From contig NC_073305.1 of NCBI RefSeq assembly GCF_027595985.1, positions 151,840,423-151,904,422 of the forward strand: 64,000 bases of DNA, in the 5' to 3' direction. Made by a program: the position numbers and the translations under genes. Shown here piece by piece: positions 11,805-22,343 of this stretch. Position 1 is the first letter of the stretch. Each line of letters opens with the position of its first letter. The notes beneath the pieces were generated by a model that saw only the letters and a program-made list of their open reading frames with translations, did no database searches and had not been told where the DNA came from. The DNA comes from Sorex araneus. Lineage: Eukaryota > Chordata > Mammalia > Eulipotyphla > Soricidae.

Positions 11805-12588
11805 TTGTTGAAGGCAGTAGATCCAGTGGTAGTTTAGGGATCATGTGCTGCTAGAAACTCAACCCAAGGGTTTTGATCCGCCTCTTTGGCCCAGTGAGTA
11901 ACTCTTATTCTCCAGCATCATTCCCAGCCTGGTTTCAGATTCATCAGGTGGATATTTGAACTCTTTCAAGGTTGGAATCTTACTCGATTAGTCCTTTCAA
12001 AGTGTGTTGCTCTATTACTCCATTCTTACTCACTCTATCCCAGCCAAAGGCTTGAGCATGGCTTTCTGAGGTTGATTCCGGTCACCCTTTCAGTTCTACG
12101 TCATTTCAATGAATCTTTGCAGCAGTTACTCCCCTTGACCTCCCACAGCCTATAATTTATAACTCTAGACTGTACTGCCCAGCAGTGTATTTATTTTCAA
12201 GTCTCTTTCTCCCTAGTTCCTCATCTGAGATCATTATTTGAAGATATTTAAGTTGGTTACTTTCTTCCCTGACATGTTATACCATTTGTGTCTCTAGCCA
12301 GTTGTTCATTATTTATGGCCTTCCCTGGGAGTTTGTCCTTTGTTCTTCTCACATTTGTGAGAAGAACTTCCGGCACTACTGGAAGTTGTCCTGACGCACA
12401 CTGATACTTTGTCCTGAGCATACACTGATACTTTGCTCAAGGAACCCAGGAATATTTTGTCCTCACCTAATCATTCCCGTTCAAAAGGCCCACATGAGAT
12501 ACGTGTTCAGAAGAAGTAGCCAGGAAAACTACGTTTCCTCACGAAGGCTATTGTCCTCTTTTGCCCCAGTATGTGGTTGCGAAGAGGT
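11805..12588. other. Intron; contains a short perfect palindrome
   Basis: No exon or transposon was recognised. A 12-bp inverted repeat with a 2-nt loop lies at 12342-12367 (arms gttcttctcaca and tgtgagaagaac). A direct repeat cactgatacttt follows near 12400-12433. Confidence 0.5.
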
Positions 12589-12813
12589 TTAGATTACATG
12601 GAAAATACCAAATGTCTTTAACTGAACAGCCCTCTTTATTTTCTTCTGCATATTTCTTATAATATCATCCTGAAATTCTCGACTGGAGCAGGGGCCATAC
12701 TCACATGCCCCAGAGAGATAAGTGTTACCTTCAGGATCTAGAGAGAATGGTCTTGGATGAACTTCCCCATTCTTCTCACCAAAAGAAAGGAGGACATGTC
12801 TTGAAGGTAGCAT
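12589..12813 (-). other. Unassigned minus-strand ORF with a strong splice-acceptor context
   Basis: The frame on the minus strand is 74 codons with balanced protein-like composition, containing the segments GEKNGEVHPRPF, DPEGNTYLSG and REFQDDIIRNMQKKIK. Directly upstream on that strand is a textbook acceptor: a long pyrimidine tract ending in ccactgcag at about 12820. The exon would begin atctag, so the ORF frame has a stop two codons before its ATG. A frame shifted by two bases reads LDATFKTCPPFFW before its own stop, so a decayed exon with a frameshift is possible. I do not recognise the product. It could be a dead exon, a retrogene relic or chance. Confidence 0.3.
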
Positions 12814-12820
12814 CTAGATC

Positions 12821-14040
12821 TGCAGTGGAAAAGGGAGAAAAGAAGGGATGGAAAGGGTGAAGGAAGTGGCTCGCCTGTTCTAAGCAACTAGTGCTTTTGT
12901 TGACACTCAGAACACATGGAAAGAAAGCATAGCTAGAGATAAAGGTGACTCAACTGGTCTGGCCACCTATGTGCTTATGGCACATAGAAGAGTCCAAGGT
13001 ACAGTGAGAAGAACACTGGGCAAGCTTCTCCCTGCAGAAGCAAACTCTGCTTATTGACATTACTTTAAAGCCAAACCACTACAATAGCATTGATCTATTT
13101 TTATCAAGAAGAAATCTTGTGTTCTCCTAGAAGTGAACAGATGTCTGACAGATCTGTCAACAGATGTTCATTAATAATTATACACAATTATTAACTAAAA
13201 TTCATACATTAATAATCGTGTGTAATGATTAAAATCAATTTCTATAGATTGTCATATAAAATTTAGCATTTTTTGAATAAAATTGATTGGTGACTATCAA
13301 ACTAATGTCTGCTTCTTGTAGAGATTTGGAAACTACAGAAACATACTGTACAGACAATTTTAATATAATACCAAAGTACTCCTAATTTTTTGTTTGTTTG
13401 TGGTTTTTTTTCTTATTTATTTGATGACTTTTCCATTATGCTTTAGGATATTTTTCTCTATGAAAGGAATGATGCGGGAGAATCTTGTTTTTTGTTTTTG
13501 CAAAATAAAATTATGTTCTATGTAATTTTATATCTGGCTTTTCTCACTTAATGTCTTCTGGTAATTGTATTAACTATTTTAAAGTTTCATTTTTAATCTT
13601 TGCATAGCATTTTTAATCTCAGTTATTCTTTATTTTACAATTCTCCACTCTTTGGAATAGTTGTATTTTTCCAAGCCTTTCATAAGGGTGAGATGATCTA
13701 ATTTATTAGATCAATTTCCAGTTTCCTGGAAATAAATTGTTTGTTATAGTATACTAATTTAGAAAATAACTCCAACTGAACCTTGAAATATGAGGATACC
13801 CTTCTCATTATGCCAGCAGAAAATATCGTAACTGTTATTCCTTTCTAAAAATGTTTACTAATTTGCAAGCAAATCAGTCAAATAATTTAAATTTTCCCTT
13901 GATTGCTACTGAGAATAAAATCCATATGTACACATACATTATATATACACATACACACATATTTATGTACTCTTTTTCTTATGTTTTATTTTTATCTATT
14001 TTTTTAAGCTAGAAAAAAATTCACATTTTTATTTTTATTT
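12821..14040. other. AT-rich intron, no feature seen
   Basis: It contains many runs of A/T and a short cacata-rich stretch near 13927-13965. No exon or transposon was recognised. Confidence 0.5.
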
Positions 14041-15435
14041 TATTTTTTTTTAAATAATTTTATTGAATCACCATGTGGAGGGTTACATAGTTCTCAGGAT
14101 TATGTCGGTTATACAATTCTCAAACACCCTTCCCTTCACCAGTGCCCATCTCCCATCACCAACCCCCCCAGTATACCTGCCACCCCCTCCCACCTCCCCA
14201 GTCCCCACCCTTGTACATGATAAGTTCCACTTCGTTTATGCCTTATCTCGATTACATTCCTGTTTCAATACACAACTCACTACCGTTGTTGGGGTTTCCC
14301 CTAAAAAAGGAAAGCAGTCCTATTGCCAAGGAGGCATTTGATAGTTCTCCACTGCTAAGAATATAGAGATATTAAGTCCCGCTGTTTGTTACATAACTTT
14401 TCTTTTTCACCCTTGCCCCGAGACACCGAGTTCACGCCTGTTTGGTAATCGCCACGCTGCCTGACAAGGGAAAAAAAAACCGAAAAGGATGGTTATTTCC
14501 CGTCATCGGCAGGCGTGGGGCTCTGGCTTAGTTGATAGACTAGTAGAGTTTCTGCAAGCAGTTTCTGGAACCGAAGGGCTTGCGCTGGTATCGGCTCCGG
14601 CTCGAGATTCCACCAGCGTCCCACTGTTCCATGTACATAATTTTTCCCCTTATATCCCATATATCCCACGCCACCAGGTCTGTTTGCTTAATGGACATCA
14701 CACTATGTTTGACACCACGCCGCGTTTCTTCCCGAGAAAGGATATTTCTTCTCAGCCGGCGTGGGGATATAGCTTAGTTCAGTCTAGAGAGATGGCTACC
14801 ACTTTGATTGCCTTCAATATTTCAGCAACAGACTTACTATTCTTGTTAGGATCTCCCACAAAAGTCTGACCCATTAAGAAGGGACATATTACATATTGCT
14901 GATGCTAAGATGATATTAGGTCGCGCGGCCGCGACAGCAGCCGCGCGGTTTTGGGTTTCTGTATAAAGTCCAGGGAAAGTACAACCAGAAATAACATCAC
15001 TACAAACTTTTACCCTTTTATGGTGCTCATAAGATGGAGAAGCCTAGAGAGAGGCTCGGCGTCTCCATTTTGCGCTCAGGAAAACTGCGGATCCTGCGCT
15101 GTGCTCAGGGGGGAGGTGTGGAGAGAGAGAGAGGTTAAAAGAATTGGGGGATGCCCGGCTCCCACTGTTTCAGCGCACCGTGGGGTCTCTGGTCCCATGC
15201 CGGAATTAGTTCAGTGGGCTGTTTGGAGTCCAAGGGCGCTTCCTTGGGCTCTTCCATCATGCTCGCTCCACAGCAGGGTCCAAAGGGAAGCACACGTGGG
15301 GGAGGTGGGTTTAAGTATCTATCTGCTGTGGGCGGGGGTCGCCGCCCCCGCCCCCTGGGGCCTCCCGCAAGCGCGCGCGTCTCCCGTTTCAGCTGGCTCT
15401 TCCATCATGCTCGCTCCACAGCAGGGTCCAAAGGG
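14041..15435 (-). mobile_element. Composite retroposon A: L1-type 3' end on a GC-rich non-ORF2 body
   Basis: Read on the minus strand, it ends at 14041 with a poly(A) tail preceded by atggtgattcaataaaa. Before that comes an L1-like 3' UTR (gatgggcactggtgaagggaaggg, then gtataac). Where ORF2 should follow, there is instead about 1.1 kb of unrelated, partly GC-rich sequence. It includes gcgcggccgcgaca near 14920, a CpG-dense block at 15340-15390 and two copies of a segment around 'cttagtt' (about 14510 and 14760). A perfect 41-bp direct repeat at 15247-15287 and 15395-15435 closes its far end. There is no coding potential. It looks like a non-autonomous element mobilised by L1, but a rearranged insertion is possible. 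Confidence 0.6.
15247..15435. repeat. 41-bp direct repeat around a GC-rich spacer
   Basis: Copies at 15247-15287 and 15395-15435 are identical by eye, each ending gcagggtccaaaggg. The 107-bp spacer is very GC-rich (gggcgggggtcgccgccccc; gcgcgcgcgtctcc). Confidence 0.9.
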
Positions 15436-16203
15436 CTATCTATTTATTTTTTTATTGAATCACTGTGAGAATAGTTACAAAGCTTTCAGGTTTAAGTCTC
15501 AGTCACACAGTGATCAAACTCCCATCCCTTCACCAGTGCACATGTTCCACCACCAAGAACCCCAGTATACTTCCCCGTCCCACCCACTCCTCACTTGTGT
15601 AGCAGATGATTTTCACTTTACTCTCTCTTTACTTTGATTACATTCATTTTTCGACAGAAAACTATTATTATTTGGAATTTTCCCCCAACAATCAAACCTG
15701 CCGAAAAGGCATCATTAGATTATTTGTTTTCTATTGCTGATAATGAAGAGCATATAATGTTGCACGGCCACTGTTGCAGCCATGCAGTTTTGAAATTCTA
15801 GCATTTTAGTAATTAAGTCCAGAGTTATTTCTGCCAGCAGCTGCTGTGTTCCGAGCTTGGTTTGTGTGCCTCTGGGATCATGGCTGTTCAGGAGCAGATG
15901 AGCTATTTGTGGGTGGACGCTTGGGGTCCCATTTGGGCAGGGAGCAGGACCGGTTCTGCCTGCCCCTCCCCATCTCAAAATTTCCCACACGTCCCATCAC
16001 TGCAAGCTCCTACCTCTCTGTCCAGTTGGCTCTGAAAGGTGGCGGTCGCCATGCTGCCGCAAAGGGGAAAAGACCAAGGGACAAAAACCCTTCCCCACCC
16101 AGGGCTGTATGGGGCCATAGCTTAGTTCACAGTCCAGGAGCATTTCTGCCAGCAACCACTGCATTCTGAGATTGGTTTGTGTGCCTCTGGGATCATGGCC
16201 GTT
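15436..16203 (-). mobile_element. Composite retroposon B: second L1-type 3' end with tandem body segments
   Basis: On the minus strand it ends at about 15440 with cagtgattcaataaaaaaa and an A-rich tail. The L1-like 3' UTR is gatgggagtttgatcactgtg and neighbours. The body from about 15740 upward contains no ORF2 and has a 73-bp direct repeat at 15816-15888 and 16131-16203 (shared core ggtttgtgtgcctctgggat). A 'ggccatagcttagttca' segment near 16115 matches segments in element A near 14510 and 14760. The two elements are therefore related and lie in tandem. Confidence 0.6.
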
Positions 16204-17660
16204 TGTATAAAAATAAAAATAAAAAGAAAAGGCGCGCAGGCGGCGAGGCAGGCGAAGGGAGGAAGAAGGCCAAACTGGTTGCTCGATCGGTTTATTTCAT
16301 GTCCATCTCCATTCTCCTCTGATTCTCCTCCTGCTTCTTTCTCCCCCATCCTACTTCATCCTCTCTCTCTCTGCCTCTCTCCCGGCTCTCGGTCTCTCTC
16401 TCGATCTGTGGATCTGGCCCCGTGGATCTGGCCCCGGTGGGTCTGGCGCTGTGGATCTGGCTCTGTGGATCTGGCCCCCAACCCACTCTTACAGCCTAGT
16501 TAAATCTCCACAGCATGAGGGGGTTGGGGCATACACATAGGTGTGGTCAGCAATAGGGTAAGGTTCTTTTCCCTCAGGGGATGCTTCTCCTAGGACTTAA
16601 TTCTCTTTCAGCAGGAGGATCCACCCAAGGGCAGAGTCCCATGAATGTGTTTCTCTTCTCCTCAGCCAGCAAACATATAAGAATTCATAATACTAATTAT
16701 TTTGTATGGACACAATAAGAGATGCATTAAAGCTTATAGAATTGCTCTCCTGGGGCCATCTCAATCTCAGACTACAGTGCTCAGGCCAGATCAGTCTTTC
16801 CTATCCCTGGCAGGGTCCCAGTCTCATAATTACTATTGGATCATGACAGCATTTGTCTATGATCAAGCTCTTAACTTATAGTTAAGAATTAGGCACTTTG
16901 GCCAGGCCCATCTCGATGCCAGGGTAGCACATAACTCACCGCTTGCCCTGGATCCTTCCTGTCCCACGTCGGGGACCCTACTTTGGGGTGCTAGGAACTG
17001 AGGGCAACTGAGGCTTAAGTGGAGAAAGCAGATGCCCAGAAGGGAATATCGAGGCCAATTAAGTCTTAAGTTATAAAAACATAATATTGTCTTCTTGTGT
17101 CTATACAAAAAAGACATAGCTTTAAAGTAAATTATTCAAAAGGCATAAAGAGGAGAGAAAGGCAATGTTATAATATTCAGTGTCCTAGAAAGTTCTGACC
17201 TTACCAATTAACAGAGTTTGATTAAGGGAAGAGCAGATAAACTGGTAGAATTGGTTACAGATAAACAAAAGAATGGGAGTGACTCGGGAGCACTTTGAGG
17301 GGTGTGACTGATAAACCTAAGCTCCTAGTGGCGAGGGGGAAAGGACAAACCAATGATATCCAACAGCCGTTCAGGAGCGAAGGAGCCGTTCCTAAATGTT
17401 TTTTGTATATCAGGAAAGGTCGCGTGGCCACATAAGTGGCCGAGCAGTTTGGAGAAATAGTCCTGGTCCCCACATACCGGAACCATGTTAGTAGAAGCTC
17501 AGTGTTACCAGGATTCCATGTGGAAAAGGTGGGGAGACTGCACCTTCTCCATCTGGGGCACCCTGGTGTTATCGGCTCAGTCTGGGGTCTGGAGCATTCT
17601 TCGGTGTGTACTCTCTTTTTCATAATACTTGTTCCTTTGCACTTTGCTTAAAGGAATCTT
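16204..17660 (-). other. Possible LTR-like segment (old endogenous retrovirus relic?)
   Basis: On the minus strand there is an AATAAA signal at about 16296-16301, upstream GA-rich sequence, and a 14-15 bp minisatellite at 16406-16478. Near 16965-16985 lies a ccccgacgtgggac-like stretch that recalls retroviral primer-binding sequences. No gag, pol or env coding sequence is seen and LTR borders cannot be fixed. I offer this as a weak suggestion only; the segment may be ordinary intron or more of the composite element. Confidence 0.22.
16406..16478. repeat. Minisatellite, about five units of 14-15 bp
   Basis: Units are variants of gtggatctggcccc, at 16408, 16422, 16436 (ggtgggtctggcgct), 16451 and 16465. 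A CT-rich run lies just before it (16360-16400). Confidence 0.85.
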
Positions 17661-18758
17661 TTTTGTTTCATTACACCATTTTAACACTTTATGACTAAAG
17701 TTATCAATTTTTTTTCTTGTATTTTTGAAATTTCTCCTAGTTTGCTGTTTGTATTTTATTTATATTTTGTTGTTTCTGATTTGTTCTTGTAGTGCTTTTC
17801 TCAGTAGGTGACCCAACACTTTGATTTAAGCACAACATAGCTGTAGTTGATGTATTAATATTTTAACAATCATTTTCTTCTAGCACTATTAATAATTTCT
17901 GATGATTCTTCTATCGTGCTCAAAAGTTTTATATAGTTCCTAATTAACTGTTTGAATACACAAGCTTATCAAACACTCAGAATTAAAGCCCTCAGTGGTG
18001 TCCCACTGCCTATAGCTGCCACCGCCTAGGCCATCGTCACCTGGCCTTCTTTTTCTTTCTTCACTGAGTCATAGTCTGTTACCACTACAGAAGTCAACGG
18101 ATCTGAATGAAGAATGTTGGAATTTGTAGTATTTTTTAAAGTTCCTAGATGATTTTGAGGAACAGGTTTGCATTATGATTTTATATATATACATGTAGAA
18201 TTATATATGTATATGACTTTTAAAAATGATTTGGGTTCTGTGATTTACTGAACCGTCAGTGCTGGCATGCATGCACATAATTGCAGCACCACATCTCTCA
18301 CCAGTGAACACACACCTTTCTCCCCCAAGGGCCCTGATGCCCCACCCTGTCCGTGCCCCCTCCGCACTTGGCACCACGATTCTTCCTCTTCTCCTGCTCT
18401 TTTCCCAGCCTCCTTTGCCTCAACTTGCTTTGTTCTCTGTTCTTACAGTAGGGTGAGCCAGACCGCAGTTCCGCGTTCCTGCTGTGCTGTGCATCTGGAT
18501 ATCTCCCATGGCCCACCCTCTGCTCTCAGGCTAGAGCCTGTTTCCTTTGAGAATAAGCGTGCTCAGAATTCTAGGAGGTGCCACCCCCCCCCCCCTTGAG
18601 ATGCTCCTCTTACCACTTGTTTCACACGGAATGGAATGTATTTATGGTGAGCTGTCTTCTCATCTGCTCACCCTAAGGATGGTGGCTGAAGAAGTTTTGA
18701 GCTAAGCCGCATCACACAGCATCACACACATAGGCCTTAGTAAAGAGCTGCCCCAGAA
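17661..18758. other. Intron, no gene seen
   Basis: Mostly AT-rich. It contains a TA-rich patch near 18181-18215 and a run of C at about 18586-18596. Short open frames near 18259-18600 have no splice or start context. Confidence 0.45.
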
Positions 18759-18809
18759 TTCCAGAAAGACAAATGAAGAACATCATGAAGAACATTTGTC
18801 TTTCTGGAA
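18759..18809. repeat. Perfect 17-bp inverted repeat (hairpin)
   Basis: Arms 18759-18775 (ttccagaaagacaaatg) and 18793-18809 pair perfectly around a 17-nt loop. I see no surrounding transposon that explains it. Confidence 0.9.
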
Positions 18810-19029
18810 CACATTCAGATGATTCTGCGTAGGCTTTCCTTTTGAGAGGAAGTTCTGTCTGCTGGGACTGGTCTCTAAGGATCGGTCAGTCTTCTATATA
18901 ACTGATGTCCAGGGTGACCTAGATTAATACCCTGAACTCTTAAGCAATTCCCAAGGCCATTTTCCCAAGTTCCCTTATAAGCCATTTTGGATCTACAAAG
19001 ATCACTTAAGATTTATTAAAGGTGATTTC

Positions 19030-19073
19030 TCTCTCTCTCTCTCTCTTGCTCTCTAGCTCATGCTTTCTCTCTC

Positions 19074-19114
<41 letters not shown>

Positions 19115-19225
19115 CTCTCGCACTCTCGCACTCCCTCCCTCTCTCCCTTCCTCTCCCTCTCTTTCCCTCTCTCTCTCCCTCCCTCCCTCTCTCTCTCTTG
19201 CTCTCTAGCTCATGCTTTCTCTCTC

Positions 19226-19260
<35 letters not shown>

Positions 19261-19373
19261 CTCTCGCACTCTCGCACTCCCTCCCTCTCTCCCTTCCTCT
19301 CCCTCTCTTTCCCTCTCTCTCTCTCCCTCCCTCCCTCTCTCTCTCTTGCTCTCTAGCTCATGCTTTCTCTCTC

Positions 19374-19412
<39 letters not shown>

Positions 19413-19517
19413 CTCTCGCACTCTCGCACTCCCTCCCTCTCTCCCTTCCTCTCCCTCTCTTTCCCTCTCTCTCTCTCCCTCCCTCCCTCTCTCTCTCTTG
19501 CTCTCTAGCTCATGCTT

Positions 19518-19568
<51 letters not shown>

Positions 19569-19625
19569 CTCCCTCCCTCTCTTCCTCTCTCTCTCCCTCC
19601 CTCTCTCCTTCTCTCCCTTCTCTCC
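19030..19625. repeat. Pyrimidine-rich higher-order minisatellite, unit about 150 bp
   Basis: Four units start with ttgctctctagctcatgc at 19046, 19198, 19346 and 19498, so spacings are 152, 148 and 152. Each unit has a (CT)n run, cgcactctcgcactc and a ccctccctctctccc-type run; the last one is shortened. One strand is almost pure pyrimidine over 600 bp. The long open frames here (leucine/serine or arginine/glutamate) are artefacts. Confidence 0.95.
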
Positions 19626-19629
19626 CTGT

Positions 19630-19735
19630 CCTCAGGAGTGCCCCCCCAGTGGCCCCATTTGCAGATGCTAAGGATAGAAAAGGAGTCGGCTGCCTGCAAG
19701 ACAAGTGCCTTACTATATCTCCAGCCCCTACAATT
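19630..19735 (-). mobile_element. SINE fragment next to the minisatellite
   Basis: It has tcctcaggagtgccccc, ggctgcctgcaagacaagtgcc and a terminal tatctccagcccc, all typical of a reverse-complement type I SINE head. The minisatellite probably grew inside or next to it. Confidence 0.65.
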
Positions 19736-20352
19736 CTTTCTAACCTCCTTGACATTTAGCCTAGATAGTAGAGAAGGACTCATTATGCTTCTTAATAATA
19801 TTAAGATTCTGTAAGGTAAAAATATCACATTGCTAGCTGTTTTAAAATTAAAATCTAAGTAACATTGTTCTCAGCATCATATAAATCAGCTTTTCGTCCA
19901 TTAGTTGTTTTTTTTTTAAGTTCCTTATATCCAATAAACATGACGTGGTAAATATTTGAAGTGAAATATTATCACTGTACACATAATGGTCATCCATCCA
20001 ATGAAGAATTTGTTTCATCCTTCCTATAAGATTAAACCAGTGACAGGAAACACAGATAAAGTTTAAAATGGAGGCTAAGCTTTAGAAGATGTACTTTAAA
20101 AAACAACTCCGGAATGACAGGGCTAGAAAAGCCAGGTTCACCAAAAGACAATTAAGAAAAAAAAGAAGAAGAAAGAAGAAAAAAAAAAAACCCACCGAAC
20201 AAAGGGGTTTTGTTATCCTGTTGGGAAATCACCCTCTCAGAGGTGAAAGTGTCATTTTACAGCCTTCCAGCTCTGCCCGACAGGAAGTGTGTGTTTGCTC
20301 TCGATCCTAATTTGGGTGTGTTCCTGTAGAAATGTGGAACACTCTCCTGCGA
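19736..20352. other. Intron and upstream region of the short-isoform promoter
   Basis: AT-rich, with an A/G-rich run at 20155-20190. No exon was recognised before the ISRE. Confidence 0.45.
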
Positions 20353-20364
20353 GAAACAGAAACT
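20353..20364 (+). promoter_or_regulatory. NCOA7: ISRE-like site for the short NCOA7 isoform
   Basis: The 12 bases GAAACAGAAACT match the interferon-stimulated response element consensus GAAANNGAAACT exactly. The site ends 127 bases before the ATG at 20492. The short isoform of NCOA7 is known to be interferon-inducible, so position and sequence agree. A further gcaggaaactag follows 11 bases later. Function is inferred. Confidence 0.75.
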
Positions 20365-20491
20365 CAATCATGCAGGAAACTAGACACTGCAGAGACGGTT
20401 GTAACTCAGCATGGCCACAAGTAACTGTGGTGTGGAGGCATTTAGGGAGAGAGAAGAGCCTCCTCCGGGCAGGCACTTGCTCCCGCTCACC

Positions 20492-20566
20492 ATGAGATTC
20501 CGGAGATTGCCCCTGGACATTCAGATTCTCTATTGTGCCAGACCAGACCAAGAGCCCTTTGTGAAG
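20492..20566 (+). CDS. NCOA7: Alternative first exon of the short, interferon-inducible NCOA7 isoform
   Basis: The ATG at 20492 has A at -3 (caccATG) and opens a 25-codon frame containing [14 protein letters not shown] and ending EPFVK at donor gtatgt (20567). It ends in phase 0, exactly as needed to join the exon at 22344 (IITVEEAKR). Spliced to the five downstream coding exons it gives 219 residues, the known length of the human short isoform. That isoform is a TLDc protein that associates with the V-ATPase, alters endosomal acidification and restricts entry of some enveloped viruses. The start of the 5' UTR cannot be placed; the ISRE at 20353 suggests transcription begins between it and the ATG. 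Positions 3-4 read FR, which may differ from the human exon. Confidence 0.93.
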
Positions 20567-21660
20567 GTATGTTGGCATCCCGGAGGCTAATAGCACGCCA
20601 GTGAATCCTCCGAGATCTGCCACTCTGTAGTTTCCAAATGCTTTCTTCATTAGAAAGGACTGTGCTGACGTTTTCGAATAGGGCAGGTAATTGATTCCTC
20701 ACAGGTGGATACAGTATGGTTTGCGCCTTCCTTTGGAAGTCAGGAATTCCCGGGTGATCACTTGCATTCCTCATTTACCTGTGTGAAACGTGGAGTTTGC
20801 TAAAATCATGTACTTTATCCAATATCTGAAAAATGCTGGGTTTGTGATTCTTGGGCTGTTTTTTTTTTCCTTCAAGTAAACTTGAAAAGATTCTAAAATT
20901 TTCAAGCTAATTCCCTTGTCACATATACCTGCCTCCGCTGAAGAGAGTTACTTTGTGACAGTTTACTGTGAATTTTGAAATCTGTGTGTCACCTGCAATT
21001 TTTACTAATATGTAACTTAAATGCTTATAATGCAAAAATCATGAGTCCTGATTTCTAGGAATTCTGGTATATTCAGAGGGGCAAAAAAAAAAAGATTTTT
21101 AGGTGATACTGGCTTTGATAATTTATAAGCATGGTTACAAGGAAATAATAAGTATGTTATGTGAACACTATGTTTCTCTACTTTGAGAAAGCCTATATTG
21201 ATGGTCCCTGAGCTGGATACAAAAATCCTAACCATGTTGGACTTTAAAGTTTTGTGTCTCTTTGTAGTCTTGCTCCTGGCAGCTAGTACCATAGGTTATT
21301 TCTATCACAGATTGTTGCTGTGTGCACAACCATGAGAGAAACTGTGGGCTGACTTGATTGAAAAACTACCCCATTCAACTTCCCTGTGTATAGGAAACGT
21401 GCAGTGTCATTAGTTCCTTAATAATTCCATTTTAGACCTAGGCTGATGGAGATGAATTTGAGCTATTTTAAGAGTATCAGTTGTTGGCTAGCTGTGCCTA
21501 ATTCTCAGTAACTGAGCAACTGGCAAGAGAGTGAAAGAACTGCTGGCATTGGGAAGTTGGAAATTGTAGCCATTTATGCCAGGGTCCCAATTCAGTTTAC
21601 GAGTTAAGATTATATGTGAACTGCAGGTTCACCTAGTAAGGTAAGCATGTAGCCCAGATC
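20567..21660. other. Intron, no feature seen
   Basis: Unique-looking intron between the alternative first exon and the L1 cluster. Confidence 0.45.
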
Positions 21661-21863
21661 TTTTTTTTTTTAATTTAGTGAATCACCGTGGGGTACAGTT
21701 ACAGATTTACAAACTTCCGTGCTTGTGTTTCAGTCATACAGTGATCGAGTACCCGTCCCTCCACCAGTGCCCATTCTCCACCACCCATGATCCCAGTATC
21801 CCTCCCACCACCCCCACCCCCACCCCCACCCCCCGCCCCGCCTCTGTGGCGAGGTCATTTTTT
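21661..21863 (-). mobile_element. L1 3' end interrupted by a second L1
   Basis: Poly(T) start, gaatcaccgtggggtacagtt, ccaccagtgcccattctccacc and a run of ccaccc units. The copy stops where the second L1 inserted. Little or none of it continues after 22291. Confidence 0.85.
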
Positions 21864-22274
21864 TTTTTGATAAACATATTTTTTTTATTTTTTTTTATTA
21901 TTTTTTTTATTTTTTAAATTTATTTATTTTTAATTAGAGAATCACCGTGAGGGTACAGTTACAGATTTATACACTTTTGTGCTTATACTTCCCTCATACA
22001 AAGTTTGGGAACCCATCCCTTCACCAGTGCCCATTCTCCACCACCCGTAAACCCAGTGTCCCTCCCACCCTCCCCAATCCCATCTCCCCCCCACCCCACC
22101 CTGCCACTGTGGCAAGGCATTCCCTTCTGTTTTCTCTCTCTAATTAGCTGTTGTGGTTTGCAATAAAGGTGTTGAGTGGCCGCTGTGCTCAGTCTCTAGC
22201 CCTCATTCAGCCCGCAACTCCCTTCCCCCACATGGCCTTCGACTACAATGTAGTTGGTGATCCCTTCTCTGAGT
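21864..22274 (-). mobile_element. L1 3' end nested in another L1, with target-site duplication
   Basis: A T-rich run of about 70 bp (poly(A) tail on the minus strand) leads into gagaatcaccgtgagggtac, cttcaccagtgcccattctc and the rest of the young-subfamily 3' UTR. A perfect 17-bp duplication, tggcgaggtcatttttt, lies at 21847-21863 and 22275-22291. The far edge is only 52 bp from the acceptor of the exon at 22344. Confidence 0.93.
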
Positions 22275-22343
22275 TGGCGAGGTCATTTTTTAACAGGCCA
22301 AACAAACACAAATGCATCCGTTTTGGGTTTGTCTCGCCGTCAG

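Noticed and set aside
14951-15637. 228-codon open frame in the GC-rich region
   Set aside because: It spans the 41-bp repeat and the L1-like 3' end of the composite retroposon, with no recognisable protein.
19022-19759. Long serine/leucine-rich and arginine/glutamate-rich open frames
   Set aside because: They arise from the CT/GA minisatellite and have no coding features.
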